Source of the DNA: Bacillota bacterium
GTDB lineage: Bacteria; Bacillota; Sulfobacillia; JAJZYS01; JAJYTV01
Direction: 5' to 3'
DNA: 64,000 nucleotides
NCBI GenBank assembly: GCA_021799275.1
Contig: JAJZAT010000005.1
Coordinates: forward strand, 57,993-121,992
A program made the position numbers and the translations under genes. Positions 1 to 6,727 of this stretch are shown piece by piece. How positions within the stretch are numbered: position 1 is the stretch's first letter; each line of letters starts with the position of its first letter. A model generated the notes under the pieces. That model did not search any database, had not been told where the DNA came from, and saw only the letters and a list, made by a program, of their open reading frames with translations.

Positions 1-453
1 GAAGAGCCCTTCTTCCTGGCGGGTGTGCGCGGCGGCGGCGTCCACAGGGTCGCCCTCCACAGTGCTGAGGCAGGCCTCCGCATACAGAACGAGGCTCCGC
101 TCCGTCGGGGTGTCGACTCCGTAGCGGGCAAAGGCCTCGCGAAACCTCCGGTCGTCCGTCTCCCGCATAGCGTTCGCGGTGACGTCCCGCAGCCGCTCCT
201 CCGCGAGGTGCAGCCTCTGGGCGACGCCCTGCCGGAGCCCCTTGATACTCGCGTTCCCTCCCGGCACCTCAATGCCGTAGAGGTCCGCGAAGCGGCGAAA
301 GCCATCCGCTAGTCCGTACCGTCGCATGCAGCCGATGAGCGAGAGTCTGCCGGTAAGCTCGATGACGTCGGCGATCCTCGCCGTCAGATCCGGGCCAGCC
401 TCCCTGGCGGAGGACGTCCAGCGCGTGCGGGCCGGCGCCGGTTGGCCATCCAT
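1..453 (-). CDS. Unknown protein, 3' end cut by the window edge
   Basis: An uninterrupted minus-strand frame runs from an ATG at 453 to base 1, giving 151 codons with no stop. GGGAGG lies about 10 bases before the ATG. The product looks like a real soluble protein with mixed charge and few low-complexity stretches. Pieces that can be read include a helix-like IADVIELTGRLSLIGCMRRY near residues 30-49, LYGIEVPGGN at about 61-70, and RLHLAEERLRDV around 81-92. I do not recognise a family and assign no function. The C-terminus lies outside the window. Confidence 0.6.
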   Translation of the reverse strand, partial: MDGQPAPARTRWTSSAREAGPDLTARIADVIELTGRLSLIGCMRRYGLADGFRRFADLYGIEVPGGNASIKGLRQGVAQRLHLAEERLRDVTANAMRETDDRRFREAFARYGVDTPTERSLVLYAEACLSTVEGDPVDAAAAHTRQEEGLF

Positions 454-545
454 GTCTGCGTCGCCTCCCATGCTCCCGCATGGAAATTCGACAAGAATCC
501 CCCTTTTCCCGCCATGTCGTTCCCGAATGTTCCAGTGAAGGGAAT

Positions 546-782
546 CTAACGTTCCGGCAATCGCCCAGACAGTACCTTCCCGAGCGGCCTCAGCGCCACG
601 CCGGCCGTTTCGAGGGCCGCCCGCACCCGCATGGCGAGGCGGGCGGCACCCGGGGTGTCGCCGTGCAGGCAGATCGTCTCCACCCGCAGGGGGACCCACT
701 CGCCGCCTACGCTCTCCCCTTTGTCAGCTGCGCACGCATCGCTGCCCGTGACCGGCCGGCGCGGGGTGCTGGCGAGTTCTCT
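546..782 (-). pseudogene. pxpA: Remnant of 5-oxoprolinase subunit A (LamB/YcsF family)
   Basis: The minus-strand frame between the stops at 783-785 and 546-548 has no ATG, GTG or TTG start suited to a full protein, yet its end reads VETICLHGDTPGAARLAMRV and continues RAALETAGVALRP. This is the hallmark C-terminus of LamB/YcsF proteins (ICxHGDTPGA, then a helix and a short strand). Family members are about 250 residues; only the last 55 or so are left here. Subunit A works with PxpB and PxpC in ATP-dependent cleavage of 5-oxoproline, and neither partner gene is nearby. The call is a 5'-deleted, non-functional fragment. The adjoining small membrane-protein gene ends at the same point, so a deletion junction probably lies near 780. 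Confidence 0.7.
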
Positions 783-1025
783 TCAGGACCGTCCACACGG
801 TAGACGCTCCCGCGATCTTGACCTCAGCCGCGCGAACACCGCCAAGGTCAGCAGGGCGCAGCCCACGGCTGCGAGCACGAGCCCGCCGACGAAGGTGCTA
901 CCCCAGGTAGCCACGTCGTTGTCCCACTGGCCCATCGACCACCGGGCAAACCACATCAGGTAGAGACCGACGACCAGGAGGAAGAGCGGAAGCTCCACCG
1001 TCCAATGATGAAGGGTCTTCGCCAC
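783..1025 (-). CDS. Small two-helix membrane protein
   Basis: 80 residues starting at GTG 1025, with an AGGGGTGA-like ribosome binding site just upstream. Two hydrophobic segments are visible: residues about 11-28 (LPLFLLVVGLYLMWFARW) and about 44-65. A basic tail (RLRSRSRERL) follows. There is no recognisable catalytic motif. The gene sits 40 bases downstream of the helicase-associated gene on the same strand, so cotranscription is possible. Function is unknown. Confidence rests on start signal, composition and clear membrane segments. Confidence 0.55.
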   Translation of the reverse strand: MAKTLHHWTVELPLFLLVVGLYLMWFARWSMGQWDNDVATWGSTFVGGLVLAAVGCALLTLAVFARLRSRSRERLPCGRS

Positions 1026-1065
1026 CGCTCACCCCTCTCGGCCCAGCCGATCCTCCTGCAAAGCA

Positions 1066-2766
1066 TTAGAGCCCTTCGATGACCGTCCCCGCGCCCCAGT
1101 CGAGCGAGCGCAGCATGCGCTGGCTGCGCCTTCTCTCACGCAAGGCGTCCTCCCGGTAGAGGCCGCTCGGGCTGAAGACGCCCGAGAGCGCCGCGAGGCC
1201 CCCGCGCTCGAGCGCCTCGCGCACCCGCTCCTCCTGCTTCGCGGGGATCACGAGGCAGGTCCCGCCCAGCACCTCGATCACCTCCTGGCGCACCGCCTTG
1301 AGGGCGAGCGCCGCGTCGGCGTCCTCCTTCGAGCGGCAGACCAGCATCGCCGCCTCGACGAAGCGGTAGCGGCCGACGCGCCCGAGCCACTCCTCGATGC
1401 GGAAGCGCACCGCCTGCGGCAACCCCGTGCGGCTGCCCCGCTCGAGTTCCCCCAGGATCTCGTCGGGCTTGATTCCGGCCTCGATGGCGTGATGCAGGCT
1501 TTCCTGCGAGATCTCGTAGGTGCAGACGACGTCCACCTTCGTCGGCCGCGCCACCGTCTCGAGCCAGGCGAGACGCGTCGGGTGGAGGTCCGGCGGCACC
1601 AGGATGTCGCCCTGGGGCAGAATGGACCACTGTCCGTCGAGTTCGGGCTCCGGGACCTCCCTACCGTAGAGCACCGCACCAGCGGGCAGGAGGTGCAAGG
1701 CCGGCTCGCCGCCCACGGTGCCGGCCTCGAGCGCGCCGATCTGGGCGAGCGAGCGCAGGAGCGACGCCACCTCGTAGGGCTCGCGGGCGCCGAAGAGGCC
1801 TGTGCGGGGCTTATGCACGATCTCGACCAGCCTCTTCGCCAGGAGCCAGTTGTCCGGCCCCATCAGCTTCTGCCAGTAGCTCGGGAGAAGCGTGCGCTCG
1901 TGCAGGTCCCAAACGGCCATCGCCGCCCGGCGGGTGATCTCCGCGACCGGCCTCCGCCCCAGGCGCCGCCGCCAGTCCCGCACGGCGTGGATCTCACCGT
2001 CGCGCGCCTCGAGCAGACCGAAGCCGAAGCCGAGCCAGAGCAAAAGGCCAATATCCGGTTCCGCCTCGGCGGCCCAAGGGCCGAAGCGGGTCGAGCCCGA
2101 CCAGTTGGCGAGGATGGCCTGCCACGCGGGCGAGATGCTTTCGAGCCGGCGAGGACTCAGCAGGCGGCGCAGGCGTTCGCCGTCCCGGCGGTAGATCGCC
2201 CCGGCCTGCGTGATGCCGGCAGGCTTTCTCCCCGCCTCGCCCACGATCCGCACAAGGTCGTGGAGCCACTCCGCGCCGAGCGCAGCCCTGTCGGTGGGTG
2301 GCTCGTCCACGGTGTAGATGAGGTGGCGGCCTGCCGCAGCGGCCTCCTCTGCCGGTATGAGCGCGGCCGACCAGCGCGCGGTTTCCTCCGCCATGTGGTA
2401 GCCGGGCTCCGTCGCCCAGTAATCCCGCGTCCCGAGCGAGTGGAGAAGGCCGCGGCCGCGGAGTTCCTCGCAGAGTTCGCGGACTTGCCGCGTGCGCTCC
2501 GCGCGTACTTCGAGCTGGTCGATGGCGCGCCCGGGCAGCATGCCGAGGCCATGCCACGCGATGTCCAGGAGGAGGTCCCGCGCCCGCGGCGAGCACGCGC
2601 GAAGAGCCTTCTCGACGCCGTCCTGCGAGGAGAGCTCGCGCACGACCTTCTCGCGCAGGGCCTGCGGCGCGAGGCCCTGGACGTCGATGCCGACCTCCTT
2701 TGCGATGCGACGCAGGTCCGAGATCTTCGTCGACATGCTCCGCTCGAGGAGCGGCAGCTCAGACAT
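1066..2766 (-). CDS. Helicase-associated protein, partner of the XPB-type helicase
   Basis: 566 residues, ATG at 2766 preceded by GGGGAGG at suitable spacing. It overlaps the stop of the upstream XPB helicase gene by 8 bases, so the two are translationally coupled. Residues about 380-480 (from WSILPQGDILVPPDLHPTRL through a helical region ending near RSKEDADAAL) match in layout the N-terminal domain of the neighbouring helicase: 'QGD or QSD' strand, a helical 'TYxIxxxSLxxAxExGxxxxEIL' segment, then 'GRYxxxxAM'. This is the XPB/Ssl2-like helicase-associated domain. The remainder is helical and winged-helix-like, and there are no Walker motifs. It probably acts as a dedicated partner of the helicase in DNA repair or transcription-coupled work; that role is inferred from gene fusion-like coupling and the shared domain. 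Confidence 0.75.
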   Translation of the reverse strand: MSELPLLERSMSTKISDLRRIAKEVGIDVQGLAPQALREKVVRELSSQDGVEKALRACSPRARDLLLDIAWHGLGMLPGRAIDQLEVRAERTRQVRELCEELRGRGLLHSLGTRDYWATEPGYHMAEETARWSAALIPAEEAAAAGRHLIYTVDEPPTDRAALGAEWLHDLVRIVGEAGRKPAGITQAGAIYRRDGERLRRLLSPRRLESISPAWQAILANWSGSTRFGPWAAEAEPDIGLLLWLGFGFGLLEARDGEIHAVRDWRRRLGRRPVAEITRRAAMAVWDLHERTLLPSYWQKLMGPDNWLLAKRLVEIVHKPRTGLFGAREPYEVASLLRSLAQIGALEAGTVGGEPALHLLPAGAVLYGREVPEPELDGQWSILPQGDILVPPDLHPTRLAWLETVARPTKVDVVCTYEISQESLHHAIEAGIKPDEILGELERGSRTGLPQAVRFRIEEWLGRVGRYRFVEAAMLVCRSKEDADAALALKAVRQEVIEVLGGTCLVIPAKQEERVREALERGGLAALSGVFSPSGLYREDALRERRRSQRMLRSLDWGAGTVIEGL

Positions 2767-4489
2767 CCTGGGAGCCTCCCCTGAGGCGGCGGCGCGCGTC
2801 TGCCAAGGGAATCACGATGCCCTCGTCCCGGGAGGCGTCGTCGCCGTAGCGCACGATGCGGTAGCGGTAGCCCTGTTCTGTCAGGAAGCGCTGGCGCTGG
2901 ATCGAGAACTGCTGCTCGCGCGTGTCGCTCGAGACGAGGGCGTAGAAGTGGGCGGGCCTGCCGTCCTCCTTGGGCCGCAGGATGCGACCGAGCCGCTGCG
3001 CCTCCTCCTGGCGCGAGCCGAACGTCCCCGACACCTCGATCGCGACGCTGGCCTCGGGGAGGTCCAGGGAGAAGTTCGCGACGTTCGAGACCACGAGGAC
3101 CGGCTCCTTGCCGCTGCGGAAGTCCCGCAGCAGTCGCTCGCGGTCCGCGAGCAGCGTCTGGCCGGTCACGAGAGGGGCGGAAAGCGCCTGCGCAAGGGCG
3201 TCGAGCTGCGTCAGGAAGCGGCCGATCACGAGCACCCGGTCGCCGTTCCCGAGGTGCTCCTGCACGATCTCCTGGACGGCGGGGATCTTCGCCGGGTTCT
3301 CGGCGGCCAGGCGGAACTGCTCGTGCTCCTCCGCCTCGGCGTAGCGCTGGCGCGCGCCGGGGGACATCTCGAGCCGCACCTCGGTGCAGGACGCCTTGGC
3401 GATCCAGCCCTGCCCCTCGAGCTCCTTCCAGGGCGCGTCGTACTTCTTCGGCCCGATCAGGCTGAAGACGTCGCCCTCGCGCCCGTCCTCGCGCAGGAGC
3501 GTGGCGGTGAGGCCGAGCCGTCTGCGGGCCTGGATCTCCGCGGTCATACGGAAGACGGGCGCCGGCAAGAGGTGCACCTCGTCGTAAACGATAAGGCCCC
3601 AGTCCTGGGCATCCAGGAGCGAGCGGTGCTCCTTGCGGCCGAGGATGTGGTAGGTGGCGACCGTGACCGGCCGCACCTCCTTGTGCACCCCCGTGTACTC
3701 CCCGACCTCCTCCGCTCCGAGCGACGTCTTGTCGAGGAGCTCGTCGATCCACTGGTGCACCGCGAGGGTGGAAGTGCAGAGGATCAATGTGGCGGCCTGC
3801 ACCTTGGCCATCACGCCGAGGCCGACGAGCGTCTTGCCAGCGCCGCAGGGCAGCACGACGACGCCGCTGCCGCCGGAGGCCTGCCCGCCCGCCCAAAAGG
3901 CGTCGACGGCCTGCTGCTGGTAGCGGCGGAGCCCAAGCTCCTTGCCGCCCACGGTGCGTTCGCGCAGCGACAGCTCCAGCGGCTGGCCCTGGGCGTGGCC
4001 CGCAAGATCACGGACGGGCCAGCCGATGCGCAGGAGCGCCTGCTTCAAATGGCCGCGCTGCCCCTCGGCCACCTTGACGCCATCGGGACCCAGGAGTTCG
4101 AGCAGCGGCGAGACCTTGGGGTGACCGCGCACCTCGCGCAGCAAGAGGGGGTCATCCGCCCAAAGCACGATGCCGTCGCCCGAGGGCCGAAGCTCCAGCC
4201 GCCCGTAGCGGGCCATGGCGCTCCAGATCTCGGAGCGCACGTTCTGCGGCAGCTCGTACCTGCCGAAGCGCTCAAGCCCCGCTACCACCTCTTCCGCCTT
4301 GAGGCCGCTCTCGGCGGCGTTCCAGAGGGAGAGATGCGTGATGCGATAGGTGTGGACATGCTCGGGGCTCGCCTCGAGCTCCGCGAAGCGCGCGAGGAAG
4401 TCCCGGGCAGCCTCGAACTGCGGGTGATCGGCCTCGAGCAGGACGGAATGGTCGCTCTGGATGACAAGAGGCTTTTCGGAGTCGTACAA
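2759..4489 (-). CDS. XPB/Ssl2-type superfamily 2 DNA helicase
   Basis: ATP-dependent DNA helicase of the XPB/RAD25 family, 576 residues. Domains in order: N-terminal XPB-associated domain (about 6-118), RecA-like domain 1 with Walker A PCGAGKT (Lys219) and DEVH box (303-306), the XPB-specific RED motif in LLREDG (333-335), and RecA-like domain 2 (about 400-513) with QRLGRILRPKEDG. The frame is open to 4630, but the TTG at 4489 has GGAGG eight bases upstream and begins just before the conserved PLVIQSD strand, so I prefer it. The partner gene overlaps its stop. Bacterial XPB proteins are thought to act in DNA repair; archaeal ones pair with Bax1 nuclease, but here the partner is a helicase-associated protein instead. 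Confidence 0.93.
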   Translation of the reverse strand: MYDSEKPLVIQSDHSVLLEADHPQFEAARDFLARFAELEASPEHVHTYRITHLSLWNAAESGLKAEEVVAGLERFGRYELPQNVRSEIWSAMARYGRLELRPSGDGIVLWADDPLLLREVRGHPKVSPLLELLGPDGVKVAEGQRGHLKQALLRIGWPVRDLAGHAQGQPLELSLRERTVGGKELGLRRYQQQAVDAFWAGGQASGGSGVVVLPCGAGKTLVGLGVMAKVQAATLILCTSTLAVHQWIDELLDKTSLGAEEVGEYTGVHKEVRPVTVATYHILGRKEHRSLLDAQDWGLIVYDEVHLLPAPVFRMTAEIQARRRLGLTATLLREDGREGDVFSLIGPKKYDAPWKELEGQGWIAKASCTEVRLEMSPGARQRYAEAEEHEQFRLAAENPAKIPAVQEIVQEHLGNGDRVLVIGRFLTQLDALAQALSAPLVTGQTLLADRERLLRDFRSGKEPVLVVSNVANFSLDLPEASVAIEVSGTFGSRQEEAQRLGRILRPKEDGRPAHFYALVSSDTREQQFSIQRQRFLTEQGYRYRIVRYGDDASRDEGIVIPLADARRRLRGGSQDV

Positions 4490-4646
4490 GGAATGCGCCT
4501 CCGCTGCATTGTACCCTTCCTCTATTTGCGCAAGACGGCGCAGTTCCCTGCGTGGCCCGTCCCAAGGGCTCCCCGGTGGCGGCAGGAATTGCCTTCGGGC
4601 TATGCTATCCTCTCGGCAGGAACGAACCACAATGGAGGGACTCGTC

Positions 4647-5594
4647 GTGCGCTACCTCGTGCCTTCCGGCACCAGCCTTCGCCTGCCCGTGATCGGCCAG
4701 GGTACCTGGGGCTTCGGCGACAACCCCGCCCGCCACAAGCAGGAGGTCGAGGCCCTGCGGAGGGGCTTCGAGCTCGGTATGACGCTTGTGGACACGGCGG
4801 AGCTCTACGGCGCCGGCGAAAGCGAACGGGTGGTCGGCGACGCCATCGCCGACTGCCGCGATGCCATCTTCCTGATCACCAAGATCTGGCCGAGCCACGC
4901 GAAACCGGACGCCATGCGCCGGGCGCTTGAAGGGTCCCTGCGCCGCATGCGCACGGACCACGTCGACGCCTGCCTCCTGCACTGGCCGACGAAGTCCCAG
5001 CCGGTCTCGCGGATCGCGCAGGGGCTGCGGGCCCTGCAGGAGTCCGGCCTGACCCGCGAGGTGGGCGTGAGCAACTTCCCGACCGCCATGGCCGAGCAGA
5101 CCTTGGCGGCCCTCGGCATGCGCGAAGGCGACAGGCGGGGCGGCGTCTTCTTCCACGAGCTCCCCTACAGCCTCGAGGAGCGGCGGGTCGAGCTCACGTT
5201 GTTGCCGCAGACGCAGGAGGCAGGGGGCGTACTGCTCGCCTACAGCCCGCTCGGACACGGGCGCCTGCTGCGCCATGAGGGACCAGGCTTCGACGCGCTG
5301 CGGCAGGTGGCGGGCCGCCACCACATCACGCCGGCGCAGGCGGCGCTCGCGTTTCTCGCGGCGGAGGACGCGGTCGTCGTGCTCGCCAAGGCATCAAGCG
5401 CCGTACATGTGACCGAGAACGCCGAGAGCGGCGACGTCGTCCTCGATGGCGAGGACCTCGGCCGCCTGCGCGCCGCCTTCCGCCGCGGTCCAAAGGACAT
5501 CGGCATCAGCCTGCCGCCGTCTCAGTCATTCTTCTCCTTGGCCTATGGCGGTATCAGCTTCATGCAGTCCCTGCGCGGGCGCAATCGCGCGTAG
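4647..5594 (+). CDS. Aldo/keto reductase
   Basis: NAD(P)H-dependent oxidoreductase of the aldo/keto reductase superfamily, 315 residues from a GTG at 4647 that has GGAGGG seven bases upstream. An in-frame ATG at 4632 is the alternative. The TIM-barrel catalytic set is visible: Asp in VDTAELYG, Tyr in the same motif, Lys in ITKIWPSHAK, and His in LLHWP. EVGVSNF follows as expected. Cofactor-binding residues near the end (VVLAKASSAVHVTENA) correspond to the family's IPG-type loop but are divergent. The substrate cannot be told. The gene is divergent from the helicase operon, sharing a roughly 160-base intergenic region. Confidence 0.92.
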   Translation: MRYLVPSGTSLRLPVIGQGTWGFGDNPARHKQEVEALRRGFELGMTLVDTAELYGAGESERVVGDAIADCRDAIFLITKIWPSHAKPDAMRRALEGSLRRMRTDHVDACLLHWPTKSQPVSRIAQGLRALQESGLTREVGVSNFPTAMAEQTLAALGMREGDRRGGVFFHELPYSLEERRVELTLLPQTQEAGGVLLAYSPLGHGRLLRHEGPGFDALRQVAGRHHITPAQAALAFLAAEDAVVVLAKASSAVHVTENAESGDVVLDGEDLGRLRAAFRRGPKDIGISLPPSQSFFSLAYGGISFMQSLRGRNRA

Positions 5595-5620
5595 GCCCGC
5601 CAGCGGAGCTTTGCGGGCCT
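5593..5620. terminator. Hairpin between convergent genes
   Basis: AGGCCCGC at 5593-5600 pairs with GCGGGCCT at 5613-5620 around a 12-base loop. It sits directly after the aldo/keto reductase stop and ahead of the convergent toxin gene. There is no clear T tract, so termination is likely but unproven. Confidence 0.5.
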
Positions 5621-5662
5621 GCCTGCTTGAACGCCGCTGCACTTCACACCGGCGCTTAGGCG

Positions 5663-6037
5663 CTATGTAGACGCTTGTTCCTGTTCTTCGGGCGGCACAA
5701 GTTCCGATAGCGTAATCAACTCTTCCGCAGTCATGTTAGCCAGCGACGCAATGCGTTGCTCCGCGGTCTTGTGTACCGCGAAGCCTTCTCGCCTGCCAAT
5801 AACCCTAATGATCACAGTGTCTTTGTCATCCACCGAATATATGAGTCGTATCCGCTTGCCGGCCCTGATGCTGTAAAACCCGAACAGGTCGATGCCCGCC
5901 TTGTTCCCAAGGGGTTCCCCGTATCCGCAGGCATCGACCTTCAGTTTTTCGATGGCCTTCTTAACCTCTAACAGGACGGACCCATCGAGAGCCAGGTAGT
6001 CCGCAGCCGCCGCAGGCACAAGTCTAATCGCTGACAT
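5663..6037 (-). CDS. RelE/ParE-family toxin
   Basis: 124 residues. The core follows the RelE fold order: IRLVPAAAADYLALD, a two-helix region with VKKAIEKLKVD, then GIDLFGFYSIRAGKRIRLIY and DTVIIRVIGRREGFAVH. Members are usually 85-100 residues; the extra acidic tail (about 25 residues, ending PPEEQEQAST) is unusual. RelE-type toxins are ribosome-dependent mRNA nucleases; ParE-type ones poison gyrase, and sequence alone does not separate them here. The gene overlaps the antitoxin by 14 bases, the usual arrangement for a type II module. Codon use is less GC-biased than in the neighbours, which fits a transferred module. Confidence 0.85.
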   Translation of the reverse strand: MSAIRLVPAAAADYLALDGSVLLEVKKAIEKLKVDACGYGEPLGNKAGIDLFGFYSIRAGKRIRLIYSVDDKDTVIIRVIGRREGFAVHKTAEQRIASLANMTAEELITLSELVPPEEQEQAST

Positions 6038-6326
6038 GGCGGCGCGCCTCGACTTCCTCCAGGGGAACGGTGGGCCGCCCCGCCTTGACCCACTCCACCT
6101 CCTGGCGCAAGGCCATCACGGTCCAATACAGGTCTTCGGCCTTCTCTTCCATCTCGGTGAGCTTGCGGAAGACGTCGAAATCGACGAGAACGGCGACCGG
6201 ACGGCCGTTCTTGGTCACAGTCAGCGGCTGCTGCTTAGCCTGAGAAACGAACGTGCTCACCCTGCGCGCAAACTCACCTAGCGGCACACGGATCTCGTCG
6301 TCCGACGCCACAGCGGTTCCCCCCAT
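6024..6326 (-). CDS. Phd/YefM-family antitoxin
   Basis: 100 residues. The N-terminal half carries the Phd/YefM DNA-binding fold: IRVPLGEFARRVSTFV, then PLTVTKNGRPVAVLVDFDVF. The C-terminal half (EEKAEDLYWTVMALRQEVEW) is the helical toxin-neutralising region. The ATG at 6326 is used here; a GTG at codon 6, with GGGGGGAA ahead of it, is an equally possible start. It is upstream of and overlaps the toxin gene, so the pair forms one operon. Such antitoxins normally repress their own promoter, which would lie at about 6330-6400. Confidence 0.87.
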   Translation of the reverse strand: MGGTAVASDDEIRVPLGEFARRVSTFVSQAKQQPLTVTKNGRPVAVLVDFDVFRKLTEMEEKAEDLYWTVMALRQEVEWVKAGRPTVPLEEVEARRHVSD

Positions 6327-6489
6327 CGCTATCCACCACCAATCTATGTAGAATGTTATGAACTCTGTCCTGTTAACTTATACGGAAACCCGCTGTGGGA
6401 CAATGCCCAGAACAGCCCAACTCGCGCCCGTTGGATCCGGCTCCCGCTTGAACGGAAAGCTGCCCCGGGTACGACGACCCGGAAATTGG

Positions 6490-6727
6490 GATCCCGGGCG
6501 TATGATAGGCCCAGAAGTCTCCAACCAAATGCTACCTTTCTTTCTTGCGATCTTCCTGGCCGTCCGTTACATTGGCATCGGTGACAGCAGAATTCTTATC
6601 ATTCTCTGAGTAACGCCTCGGCAGTATTGGTGGTTTTGCTCATTGAAATGGGTTCTGAACTGGCCCGAGCCGCCGCAGGCGGCGAACCCTGCGCCGCCCC
6701 GTGGCGCAACGGGAGGTACATTCCTAA
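6490..6727 (+). repeat. Duplicated leader region, copy 1
   Basis: The stretch before the first DUF1906 gene resembles the one at about 10630-10858 in two blocks. The first is the peptide-like block, including a near-identical GTTACATTGGC-T/A-TCGGT-T/G-ACAGCAG. The second is the final block GGGAGGTAnnTnCTnAATTGCGCCG, which contains the ribosome binding site and TTG start. The middle is divergent. The rest of the 400-base gap between the antitoxin gene and the secreted-protein gene (6327-6490) holds the antitoxin promoter; I see no further gene there. Confidence 0.6.
6502..6609 (+). CDS. Possible small hydrophobic leader peptide (copy 1)
   Basis: A 35-codon frame starting with ATG 6502. Its first 28 residues align with a second frame starting at ATG 10633: VSNQMLPFFLAIFLAVRYIG here against VSIHILPLLLAMVLGLGYIG there. 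Many differences between the copies fall at third codon positions or exchange similar hydrophobic residues, which suggests coding rather than only DNA similarity. Both copies sit some 120-230 bases before paralogous secreted-protein genes. No convincing ribosome binding site is seen. This could instead be a conserved regulatory DNA or RNA element, so the coding call is tentative. Confidence 0.3.
   Translation: MIGPEVSNQMLPFFLAIFLAVRYIGIGDSRILIIL

Noticed and set aside
2492..4930. An 812-codon plus-strand frame across the helicase operon
   Set aside because: It covers the complement of two recognised genes and extends into the reductase gene in another frame; no domain is readable.
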